From Isosphaeraceae bacterium (lineage in GTDB: Bacteria; Planctomycetota; Planctomycetia; Isosphaerales; Isosphaeraceae), in contig BPJS01000001.1 of the NCBI GenBank assembly GCA_026004735.1, positions 4,172,859-4,236,858 on the forward strand: a DNA stretch of 64,000 bases. Reading direction: 5' to 3'. Positions 1 through 7,079 of the stretch are shown piece by piece. Position 1 is the first letter of the stretch. Each line of letters opens with the position of its first letter. Under the pieces are notes generated by a model. The model saw only the letters and a program-made list of their open reading frames with translations, made no database searches and was not told the origin of the DNA. The translations under genes and the position numbers were made by a program.

Positions 1-1
1 G

Positions 2-205
2 TCGGGTTTGACGGCGCGTTGGTGGGGGCCGACGCGGGCGGTCGTGGTCGGTGGTCTGGGGTGCCTGATGGTGGTTGCGGCCTGCGCGTGGCGCTGGCCG
101 CGGCTGCGGCGGCTGGGGCCGTTGACCGGAGTGGGTCACCGGGGAACGGAGGCGAGTCGGGCCGATCGGTCGGAGGAGATCAGCCCAGCCCAACGGGGCG
201 AGTGA
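2..205 (+). CDS. C-terminal end of a probable MFS-type transporter (partial)
   Basis: The frame is open from the left edge to a TGA at 203-205, so this is probably the 3' end of a gene that starts outside the window. The visible part holds one hydrophobic segment (AVVVGGLGCLMVVAACAW) followed by an Arg-rich cytoplasmic-looking stretch (RWPRLRRL) and a polar tail. A last helix ending in an Arg/Pro/Leu-rich run resembles the C-terminus of EntS/MFS_3-type major facilitator exporters; that family call is inference from a short stretch. It converges on ilvD and overlaps its 3' end by 26 nt. It could instead be a small membrane protein starting at the TTG at 8. Confidence 0.4.
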   Translation, partial: SGLTARWWGPTRAVVVGGLGCLMVVAACAWRWPRLRRLGPLTGVGHRGTEASRADRSEEISPAQRGE

Positions 206-1874
206 TTGCTCCCTCGCTGGCGCTGGAGACCAGGGCGGCGTATTTGGCGAGAACGCCGGTGCGGTAGCGAGGCGGGGGGGCAATCCAGGCGCGGAGTCGG
301 CGGTCGATCTCGGCCTGGTCGATGAGCAGATCAAGTCGTCGGGCCTTGATGTCGAACCGGATCCGGTCGCCCTCGTGGACGATGGCGATGGGACCGCCGC
401 GCTGGGCCTCGGGGGCGACGTGGCCGGCCATCAGCCCGCGGGTGGCGCCGCTGAAGCGACCGTCGGTCAGGAGGGCGACCGAATCGCCCAGCCCGGCGCC
501 GACCAGGGCGGCCGTAACGCCGAGCATCTCCCGCATCCCTGGTCCGCCAGCCGGACCCTCGTAGCGGATGACGACCACGTCGCCGGGTTGGATCGTGCCG
601 GCGGTGACGGCGGCCATGGCGGCCTCTTCGCCGTCGAAGACGCGCGCTGGGCCTTCGTGGACGTAGCGTTCGTGGCCGACCAGCTTGACCACGCAGCCCT
701 CGGGGGCCAAATTGCCTCGGAGGATGGCCAGTCCGCCGGTTGGCTTGAGAGGCTTGTCGATCGGGTGGACGACTTCCTGCCCCGGCGCCTCGACCGCCGT
801 GGCGGTTTCCTCGGCGAGGGTACGGCCGGTCGGCGTCAATTGACTGCCGTCGAGCTTGCCAGCGGCGATCAGGCGCGAAGCGACGAGCCGGGTCCCACCG
901 GCACGATCGAGGTCGGTGGCCACAAATCGGCCGGCCGGTTTGAGGTCGGCTAGAACGGGCGTACGCTCGCAGACCGAATCGAAGTCGTCGATCGAGAGCG
1001 GAATTCCGCACTCACGGGCCAGGGCCAGGAGATGCAAGACGGCGTTGGTCGAACCGCCGGTCGCCGCGACGCCGGCGATGGCGTTTTCGAAGGCCAGCCG
1101 GGTGAGGATTTGTTTGGGCAGCAGTCCGCGGCGCAGTTGATCGACGACCAGCTTGCCGGCTTCGAAGGCCGCCTGTCGCTTGCGGTCGTCGGTCGCCGGC
1201 GGGCTGGCCGAACCCATCGGAGAAAGGCCGAGGAACTCCAGTGCCAGGGCCATCGTGTTGGCGGTGAACTGCCCCCCGCAAGCGCCGGGCCCCGGACAGG
1301 CGACGTCTTCTAGCTCCTTGAGGTCGGCGTCGGAGAGCGTGCCTCGGGCATGGGCGCCGACGGCTTCGAAGACATCCTGAATAGTGACATCCTTGCCGCG
1401 GAACTTGCCCGGCGCGATCGAGCCACCGTAAAGCACCAGCCCGGGCACATCGAGACGGATTAGCCCCATAGCACAGCCGGGGATGGTCTTGTCGCAGGCC
1501 GAGAGGCAAAGCAACGCATCGAAGTAGTAGGCGCGACCCATCAATTCGATTGAGTCGGCGATCACCTCACGGCTGACCAGGCTTGTTTTCATTCCTTCGG
1601 TGCCCATGGTGATGCCGTCGCTGACGGCGATCGTGTTGAACTCCATGGGGGTCCCGCCGGCAGCGCGGATGCCGGCCTTGGCGTGCTCGGCCAGGTCGCG
1701 GAGGTGGTAGTTGCAGGGCATCGCCTCGATCCAGGTGTTGGCGATGCCGATGATGGGCCGCTGGAGGGCCTCGTCGTCGAATCCGATTGCCTTAAAGTAG
1801 GATCGGGCCGGAGCACGGCTGGGTCCGTCGATCAAGTGGCGGCTGCGGTGGCGGACGTCGAACGGCATGGGCAA
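180..1874 (-). CDS. ilvD: Dihydroxy-acid dehydratase
   Basis: IlvD dehydrates 2,3-dihydroxy-isovalerate and 2,3-dihydroxy-3-methylvalerate to the 2-keto acids, the third common step of valine and isoleucine synthesis, in the cytoplasm. At 564 residues it has normal family length. The three cluster cysteines are visible: Cys54 (AMPCNYHL), Cys127 (SACDKTIPGC) and Cys199 (PGPGACGGQFTANTM). The conserved block FNTIAVSDGITMGTEGMK lies at about 79-96. The wording around Cys54 and the GTEGMKTSLVSREV block is closer to the plant/cyanobacterial/mycobacterial branch, which carries a [2Fe-2S] cluster, than to E. coli IlvD; that is inferred by eye. ATG start at 1872-1874. No other branched-chain gene is adjacent. 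Confidence 0.96.
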   Translation of the reverse strand: MPMPFDVRHRSRHLIDGPSRAPARSYFKAIGFDDEALQRPIIGIANTWIEAMPCNYHLRDLAEHAKAGIRAAGGTPMEFNTIAVSDGITMGTEGMKTSLVSREVIADSIELMGRAYYFDALLCLSACDKTIPGCAMGLIRLDVPGLVLYGGSIAPGKFRGKDVTIQDVFEAVGAHARGTLSDADLKELEDVACPGPGACGGQFTANTMALALEFLGLSPMGSASPPATDDRKRQAAFEAGKLVVDQLRRGLLPKQILTRLAFENAIAGVAATGGSTNAVLHLLALARECGIPLSIDDFDSVCERTPVLADLKPAGRFVATDLDRAGGTRLVASRLIAAGKLDGSQLTPTGRTLAEETATAVEAPGQEVVHPIDKPLKPTGGLAILRGNLAPEGCVVKLVGHERYVHEGPARVFDGEEAAMAAVTAGTIQPGDVVVIRYEGPAGGPGMREMLGVTAALVGAGLGDSVALLTDGRFSGATRGLMAGHVAPEAQRGGPIAIVHEGDRIRFDIKARRLDLLIDQAEIDRRLRAWIAPPPRYRTGVLAKYAALVSSASEGAITRPVGLG

Positions 1875-2204
1875 GGTTCCGCAGAGTGTGAGCTGAACGC
1901 CGGGCGGCTCCTTATGGGAAGGAGTCGATTCGAGCTGCCGCGCCCCGCGGCAGGGCGGCCGAGACCGTTGGGACGGACTCGGGGCTGACGTCGGAAGCGT
2001 CGGCCGTTTGCTTGATCCTAACCCTGCCGCGTGGCGGTTGCCAGCACGGCCCGCGGCTAGTCTGCGAACGATCTTGATAATTGTTGACCGGACCTGACGC
2101 GCGCGCTAGTTTCATTGCCGTCCAGGGCGTGCGACCCCCATCAGTTCGGGGGCGCGGCGAGCGTCCTTGGCGCCCGTCCTTCTCTCTCTCCGGAGGTCTA
2201 AACG
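1875..2204. other. Divergent intergenic region between ilvD and a lipoprotein gene
   Basis: This 330-nt stretch has no convincing gene. It must hold the promoters of ilvD (leftward) and the lipoprotein gene (rightward). The only promoter I can point to is on the + strand at 2084-2112 (separate entry). No riboswitch or attenuator-like leader was recognised in front of ilvD. Confidence 0.6.
2084..2112 (+). promoter_or_regulatory. Sigma70-like promoter for the lipoprotein gene
   Basis: TTGACC at 2084-2089 (5 of 6 to the -35 consensus), a 17-nt spacer, then TAGTTT at 2107-2112 (3 of 6 to the -10 consensus). It sits in a locally AT-richer pocket about 92 nt upstream of the ATG at 2205. Predicted from sequence only. 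Confidence 0.42.
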
Positions 2205-2417
2205 ATGAAGCCGCGAACCATGCTGCCCGGCCTGGGGCTGGCCGCGATGATCCTGTCCCTGGCGGGTTGCAGCACTGAACCGTCCGGGGGCAAGTTGCCG
2301 CCTAAGCCTCCCGAAGTCTCGGCTGAACAGGCAGCCGCAGAAGCCAACAAACAGGCGCAAGAGATGTATAAGATGATGGGTGCCCAGGGGAACGCCGGGC
2401 CTCGTCCTCCCCAGTGA
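2205..2417 (+). CDS. Small lipoprotein, function unknown
   Basis: A 70-residue protein with a short basic N-terminus (MKPR), a hydrophobic stretch and a lipobox LAGC with the lipidated Cys at residue 23, so it should be acylated and membrane-anchored outside the cytoplasm. The rest is Pro-, Ala- and Gln-rich (KLPPKPPEVSAEQAAAEANK) with no recognisable domain. A strong ribosome-binding site, CGGAGG at 2191-2196, precedes the ATG with normal spacing. It stands alone, flanked downstream by hairpins and the convergent DUF1559 gene. I do not recognise a family with assigned function. Confidence 0.75.
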   Translation: MKPRTMLPGLGLAAMILSLAGCSTEPSGGKLPPKPPEVSAEQAAAEANKQAQEMYKMMGAQGNAGPRPPQ

Positions 2418-2448
2418 ATCGGTCAGTTGCCTCGACGATCCAAACACA

Positions 2449-2490
2449 CAGGGCCGCGGCTCACTCGATCACGGGCGAGCCGCAGCCCTG
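2449..2490 (+). terminator. Hairpin downstream of the lipoprotein gene
   Basis: Inverted repeat with 14-nt arms: CAGGGCCGCGGCTC at 2449-2462 and GAGCCGCAGCCCTG at 2477-2490, with one non-Watson-Crick pair and a 14-nt loop. It begins 31 nt after the lipoprotein stop. There is no T tract, so it may be a Rho-assisted terminator or a 3'-end stabiliser. Confidence 0.5.
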
Positions 2491-2510
2491 CGTTGTTGGA
2501 GAGGCAGCTC

Positions 2511-2545
2511 GAGGCGTCGGCTCGGTCTGGTCGAACCGACGCCTC
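2511..2545 (-). terminator. Hairpin downstream of the DUF1559 gene
   Basis: Perfect 10-bp inverted repeat GAGGCGTCGG (2511-2520) and CCGACGCCTC (2536-2545) with a 15-nt loop, starting 10 nt beyond the stop of the leftward DUF1559 gene. No U tract follows on the minus strand. With the hairpin at 2449-2490 it separates the two convergent genes. Confidence 0.5.
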
Positions 2546-2555
2546 AAATATCCGC

Positions 2556-3662
2556 TTAGTTGTTGTACTCAGACTGGCTGACGGTCTCGCCGCCGCGCGA
2601 CGTGTTGATCGCCCACCAAGTTTGCAGGTTGATCGTGTCCTTGATGAATCGGACCGAGCCGTCGACCATCAGGACATTGACGCCACCGGGATGCTCTGAC
2701 CGAGGCGTGAAGTAGCCGATGGCCGTGCCCCAGGGCGAGCAATCGCGGTGGACGTTGTTGGGGGTCAGGACGGCGTTGTAGATCGTCTGGCCGTAGAGAC
2801 CCGCACCCCAGTACGCCCCGCCCCAGTCGAAGGTCGACTGGTTCCGTAGCGCCAACTGGTCACAGGCAGGGAAGATGATCGTCTGCAACGCTTGCTGGGC
2901 CTGCGGATGACGCATGTCGTACTGGGTCACGTTGGGGTCAACCGCGCCCCAGATCGAGCCGCTGATGTAGATGTCACCCAATGACTTAGCGGCGCCGTCG
3001 CCGTCGCCGCGTGAGCGCTCGGCGTAGGCGATCGTGTTGGTCGTTCCGTCCTTAATCGTCTCGATGCGATTGTGGGGACGGCCGCCGGGCAGGAACGGAT
3101 TGGGGCCGGCGTCGGTCCAGACGGCGCTGGGCCGGCTCAACGCGCCGGCGAAGCCCGGACGCGACCACCAGTCCCAGTTGGTACCGTTGCTGGCGGCGTA
3201 ATTGTTCTGGCCGACCAGGCTGCTGTCACTCGGGCAAAGGAACGAGACGATTTTGACGACAATGGCGGTCCGGTTGTACGGGTCGTTCTGGACGCCGCCA
3301 ATATCCATCCAGTTCGCGCCCCAGTCAAAATTAATCGAATTGAAGAGCGGTTGTTGCTCCATGTTGGGGAGCATCAAGGCCAACGAGCTCCAGGACATCG
3401 GCTCGTGAGCAAAATTGTTGGGGTCCGCCCAGAAACGATGGGTGGTTCCCTGCGTCCAGGGGAGGCAGCCGAACTGGGACTGATAGTTGTTCAGCGCCAG
3501 TCCGATTTGCTTCATATTGTTGGTGCACTGGGCCCGTCGAGCCGCCTCGCGAGCCGACTGAACGGCCGGCAGCAAGAGGGCGATAAGGACGCCAATGATG
3601 GCGATGACGACAAGCAACTCGATCAGCGTAAAGCCGCTTGCGCGACTCCGATAACGACGCAT
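2556..3662 (-). CDS. DUF1559 protein with type II pseudopilin-like N-terminus
   Basis: A 368-residue member of the planctomycete-expanded DUF1559 family. After MRRYRSRAS comes the prepilin cleavage/methylation motif GFTLIELL and a hydrophobic helix to about residue 33, so a prepilin peptidase should process it and the helix should anchor it in a pseudopilus-like assembly or the membrane. The body holds the family's CTNNMKQIGLALNNYQ block (about 46-61). The C-terminal H-x9-DG signature is seen as HPGGVNVLMVDGS. Roles for the family are not established. The ATG at 3660-3662 has AAAGGGG upstream. A second DUF1559 gene lies at 55227-56408. Confidence 0.9.
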   Translation of the reverse strand: MRRYRSRASGFTLIELLVVIAIIGVLIALLLPAVQSAREAARRAQCTNNMKQIGLALNNYQSQFGCLPWTQGTTHRFWADPNNFAHEPMSWSSLALMLPNMEQQPLFNSINFDWGANWMDIGGVQNDPYNRTAIVVKIVSFLCPSDSSLVGQNNYAASNGTNWDWWSRPGFAGALSRPSAVWTDAGPNPFLPGGRPHNRIETIKDGTTNTIAYAERSRGDGDGAAKSLGDIYISGSIWGAVDPNVTQYDMRHPQAQQALQTIIFPACDQLALRNQSTFDWGGAYWGAGLYGQTIYNAVLTPNNVHRDCSPWGTAIGYFTPRSEHPGGVNVLMVDGSVRFIKDTINLQTWWAINTSRGGETVSQSEYNN

Positions 3663-3798
3663 GCAAGACCCCTTTCATGAAGGCCGCACCCACCACCGCC
3701 GGACCCCGACGCGAGGTCCGCGGTCAGGTTGCTCACCGCTGAAAAGAATTGAGCGGAAGAGGCCAACTACCACCAATATCGCGTCCCGCGCCGATTGC

Positions 3799-3827
3799 AA
3801 TAAAATTGTTTCGCATTTTGGCGACAA
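3799..3827 (-). promoter_or_regulatory. Possible promoter for the DUF1559 gene
   Basis: Read on the minus strand: TTGTCG (3822-3827, 4 of 6 to -35), a 17-nt spacer, TTTATT (3799-3804, 4 of 6 to -10). The elements lie in a conspicuous AT-rich pocket inside an otherwise GC-rich 292-nt divergent spacer and would give a leader of about 130 nt. Confidence 0.38.
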
Positions 3828-3910
3828 CGATGGAGTCGTTTTGAGCAAACCACGGAACGGTCCGCGCTGACCGGTTTCCCCGGAAAACTCCTATTGAGCC
3901 GCCCGGGCGA

Positions 3911-3916
3911 TAGAAT
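3911..3916 (+). promoter_or_regulatory. Candidate -10 element for the TPR gene
   Basis: TAGAAT (5 of 6 to TATAAT) lies 38 nt upstream of the ATG at 3955. No good -35 hexamer sits 16-18 nt further upstream, so this would be a weak or activator-dependent promoter. Confidence 0.3.
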
Positions 3917-3954
3917 GGTGAAGGGTTGCCCTGTTTTTAGACGGAGCCTTGCCC

Positions 3955-5202
3955 ATGCAGGGGAAGGAGCAGGCGACTCTGGCAAGCCGCGAAGCTGGAC
4001 TGGGCTGGCTCGGTCGGCTCGGGCTGGGTGTGATCGTGCTCGTTCTAGTTGCGGGGGTGGCGTGGCTGGTGGTCCGAGGGCGTCGAGCCGAAGCCCTCTG
4101 GAACCAGGCGCGAGCCGCCTCGGTACGGGAAGACTGGGCAAAAGTTCATGAGTCGCTGGTTGAGTTGCGGCGTTTGCAGCCGCTGGATCGAGATCAGAAT
4201 CGGTTGCGGGTCCAGGCCGCCCTGCGGCTGCGCGACGCCGATGCGGCGCTGGCGGCTCTGGCCGAAGTGCGGCCCGACGATTCTGAATACGAACGGGCTC
4301 TGATGACCCGTGGTCGGCTGCTCATGGAGCAATTCCGCTATCGTGAGGCCGAGGCCGTTTTTCGCCGCTGCCTGGCGCTCAATCCGCGGCTCGAAGAGGC
4401 ACACGTTCAATTGGTGATTCTGACGGGCATGAAACGCCGAGCCGAGGACTTCGAACGCCAGCTTTGGGACTACTACGAGAAGGCCGAGTGGAAGATCGCG
4501 GCGCTGCGGATGCTCTCGCGGGGGATTCCGTTCCTGCCGTCGCGGACCACGGTTGATCCGGCACACGACGAAGGCTACCTGCTCGAGCAAGGGCTGGCTG
4601 CGGACCCATCCGATCCCGAAATCCGGCCCGCCCTGGCGCGCTACTACCTGAACCGGGGCGAGGTGGACCGTGCCTTTGTGCTCCTCGAAGCCTGGCTGGA
4701 GATGTATCCCGACGACGCCTCGGCGCGGCTGGAGTGGGTGGCCTGCCAACTGGAGCTGGGGCGGTCCGAGGCGGTGGGAGCGTATCTGGAGCCGGGGACC
4801 GATCGCCCGACGCAGTCCGCTCGGTTTTGGGGGTTGCGGGGAGAGTATCTGAAGCGTCTGGGCGATTTCGAGGGGGCTGTCGAGGCGTTTGGTCATGCCG
4901 TCCGCCTGGAACCGCGTAATCCCGAATGGCGGTTTCGGCTGGGGCAGGCGCTCCGCGCCGCGGGCAGGCCCACCGAAGCCGAGAGCCACCTGAGCTGGGT
5001 TCAGAAGGCCAACCAGTTGGTGGCCCTGATGAAGAACGCCCACGATACCGGCGCTGATCCGAGGCTGCTGGTCCAGGCGGGCGATTTGTGCCGTGAGATG
5101 GGACGGGTTCGCGAGGCGCGCGGCTGGTATGAGGCGGCCCTTAAGGCCGATCCCCAGAACGCCGACTACCAGCAGCGTCTGGCCCAACTGTCCCAACCGT
5201 GA
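3955..5202 (+). CDS. Membrane-anchored TPR-repeat protein
   Basis: A 415-residue protein with an N-terminal transmembrane segment (about residues 24-44, rich in Val and Leu) followed by a helical body in TPR-like units, e.g. EAEAVFRRCLALNPRLEEAH and GAVEAFGHAVRLEPRNPEWR, and a last repeat near the C-terminus (ARGWYEAALKADPQN). TPRs are protein-binding scaffolds, here probably periplasmic. ATG 3955 is preferred over the in-frame TTG at 3949 because ACGGAG at 3941-3946 is spaced for it. The gene is followed after 27 nt by the FG-GAP/ASPIC gene, so the two are probably co-transcribed. The same two modules are fused in the 39698-43480 gene. Confidence 0.85.
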   Translation: MQGKEQATLASREAGLGWLGRLGLGVIVLVLVAGVAWLVVRGRRAEALWNQARAASVREDWAKVHESLVELRRLQPLDRDQNRLRVQAALRLRDADAALAALAEVRPDDSEYERALMTRGRLLMEQFRYREAEAVFRRCLALNPRLEEAHVQLVILTGMKRRAEDFERQLWDYYEKAEWKIAALRMLSRGIPFLPSRTTVDPAHDEGYLLEQGLAADPSDPEIRPALARYYLNRGEVDRAFVLLEAWLEMYPDDASARLEWVACQLELGRSEAVGAYLEPGTDRPTQSARFWGLRGEYLKRLGDFEGAVEAFGHAVRLEPRNPEWRFRLGQALRAAGRPTEAESHLSWVQKANQLVALMKNAHDTGADPRLLVQAGDLCREMGRVREARGWYEAALKADPQNADYQQRLAQLSQP

Positions 5203-5229
5203 ACGACGACCCCGAGCACGTGCTGACCC

Positions 5230-7008
5230 ATGACCCGGCTGATGACCGTATTGGTAGCCCTCCTGGTGTTGGCCGGCTTGTTGGGCTACGCCTTGGTTCG
5301 CCGGGCGGAGCGAGGCGCGCGGCCCGAGGTGCGGAGCGTGCCCCGGACGGCTAGCCGGGCGCCCCGGTCCGAACCCACCCCCGAGGCGGCTTCGCCAATC
5401 CGCTTCCGGGACGTGGCCGCGGGTGCGGGGGTCGATCTGCCGCCGTTTCACGCTGCGCTGGGCCGTTTCCGTCTGGTGGAGACGATGGGCAGCGGCCTGG
5501 CCTTAATCGACGCTGACGGCGATGGCTGGCTCGACGTCGTGGTCGGACAGGGTGCGTTGCTCCCCGAGGATAAGGCTCCCGAACCTCGGCCGACGACGCT
5601 TTACCGGAACCTGGGCGGAGGGCAGTTTGAGGATGTGACCGAAACGGCCGGGCTGCGGTTCCGGGAGTTTTCCCAGGGTATGGCCGTGGGAGACTACGAC
5701 GGCGATGGTCGCGACGATCTCTTTTTGGCGGGTTTTGGCCGCTCGGCCCTCTACCGCAACCTGGGCGATGGACGGTTCGCGGATGTGACCGATTCGGCCG
5801 GGGTGGCGGGCTACGGCTGGCCGAGTAGCTGCGCGTTTGCCGACCTGGACGGCGACGGCGACCTGGATCTGTACGTCGTGCACTACCTGGCCGATACGGT
5901 TGACGCGTTTGGCCGAGCGACAGTGCGGTGCAACGCGGTGGAGGGTCGGGTCGGATACTGCCCGCCTCAGGCCCATCGTCCCGAGGCTGATGTGCTGTAT
6001 CGCAACAATGGGGATGGGACGTTTACGGACGTTTCGGTCGAAGCAGGCCTGGCGTCAGCGCCGGCGCCGGGCCTGGGGCTGGCCATCGCCGACCTGGACG
6101 GCGATGGTCGGCTCGATGTCTTCATCGCCAACGATCAGGCGCCCAATCAAGCCTGGCGCAACTTGGGCGGACTGCGGTTCGAGGATCGGGCATCGGACTG
6201 GGGTCTGGCGCTGGGCGAGACCGGAGAGACCCGAGCAGGCATGGGGGTCGCCGCCGGGGATTACGACGAGGACGGTCGGCTCGACCTGCTGGTGACCAAT
6301 TTTTACGAGGAGCCGGACACGTTGTTCCGCCAGGTGGCGCCGGGGCTGTTTCAGCCGGTCTCGGCCGAAGCCCGGCTGGCGGTGCCGAGCCGGACGACGC
6401 TCAGTTTCGGGACGGCCTTTCTTGACGCCGACTCCGATGGTCGGCTCGACCTGTTCGTCGCCAATGGCCACATCAACGACGTCCGCCCCTTGGGGATACC
6501 CTACGCCCAGCCGCCCCAGTTGTTTTGGAACCGGGGTGGCGGTCGATTCGAGGAAGTCACGCGTGCCTCGGGCGAATACTTTGTAGGGTCGTATCTCGCG
6601 CGGGCGGCCGCCGTGGGCGACCTGGACAACGATGGCGACGTGGATCTGATCGTCAACCACCTGGATCGTCCGCCGGCCGTGCTACTCAACGAGACGCCCC
6701 GCATCGGAGGAACGCTCACGCTCCGACTCCGCGCCGCGACACTCTCTCGAAGCCCGATTGGTGCTCGGGTCCGTGTCGGAGCCTTGGGCCGTACGATCCA
6801 CCGCGACGTGGTCGCCGGCACCAGTTATCTGGCCAGCCATGACCCACGGCTCCACGTCGGACTCGGGGCCGCCCGAACCGCCGACTGGGTCGAGGTCGAC
6901 TGGCCATCGGGCCGCCGCGAACGCTGGAGTGAACTGCCCGAGTCGGACGCAATCGAGCTCGTCGAAGGCACAGCGCCCCAGGCCGTCTCGACACAAGTCA
7001 ACCGTTGA
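5230..7008 (+). CDS. FG-GAP/VCBS repeat protein with C-terminal ASPIC/UnbV domain
   Basis: A 592-residue exported or membrane-anchored protein. A hydrophobic N-terminus (about 5-22) is followed by a Pro/Arg-rich linker. Seven Ca-binding-type FG-GAP/VCBS motifs can be counted, among them DADGDGWLDVVV, DYDGDGRDDLFLAG, DLDGDGDLDLYVV, DLDGDGRLDVFIA and DLDNDGDVDLIV, consistent with a beta-propeller. The C-terminal ~100 residues (SPIGARVRVGALG ... WVEVDWPSGRRERW) match the ASPIC/UnbV domain that usually caps such propellers. Function of the family is unknown; adhesion or surface roles are usually suggested. It is the second gene of a pair with the TPR protein. The ATG at 5230 has only a weak ribosome-binding site. 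Confidence 0.88.
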   Translation: MTRLMTVLVALLVLAGLLGYALVRRAERGARPEVRSVPRTASRAPRSEPTPEAASPIRFRDVAAGAGVDLPPFHAALGRFRLVETMGSGLALIDADGDGWLDVVVGQGALLPEDKAPEPRPTTLYRNLGGGQFEDVTETAGLRFREFSQGMAVGDYDGDGRDDLFLAGFGRSALYRNLGDGRFADVTDSAGVAGYGWPSSCAFADLDGDGDLDLYVVHYLADTVDAFGRATVRCNAVEGRVGYCPPQAHRPEADVLYRNNGDGTFTDVSVEAGLASAPAPGLGLAIADLDGDGRLDVFIANDQAPNQAWRNLGGLRFEDRASDWGLALGETGETRAGMGVAAGDYDEDGRLDLLVTNFYEEPDTLFRQVAPGLFQPVSAEARLAVPSRTTLSFGTAFLDADSDGRLDLFVANGHINDVRPLGIPYAQPPQLFWNRGGGRFEEVTRASGEYFVGSYLARAAAVGDLDNDGDVDLIVNHLDRPPAVLLNETPRIGGTLTLRLRAATLSRSPIGARVRVGALGRTIHRDVVAGTSYLASHDPRLHVGLGAARTADWVEVDWPSGRRERWSELPESDAIELVEGTAPQAVSTQVNR

Positions 7009-7079
7009 CAACCTGCACGTAACCCGATCAGGTTAAACAAGTCTCCATCGCCGCCTCGAATGCTCCCGAGGACTCGGTT

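Noticed and set aside
4045..5451. Long minus-strand frame (468 aa) opposite the TPR gene
   Set aside because: Its sequence is Gly/Arg/Gln-rich with no domain; the plus-strand TPR protein has clear repeats. High-GC DNA gives long antisense frames.
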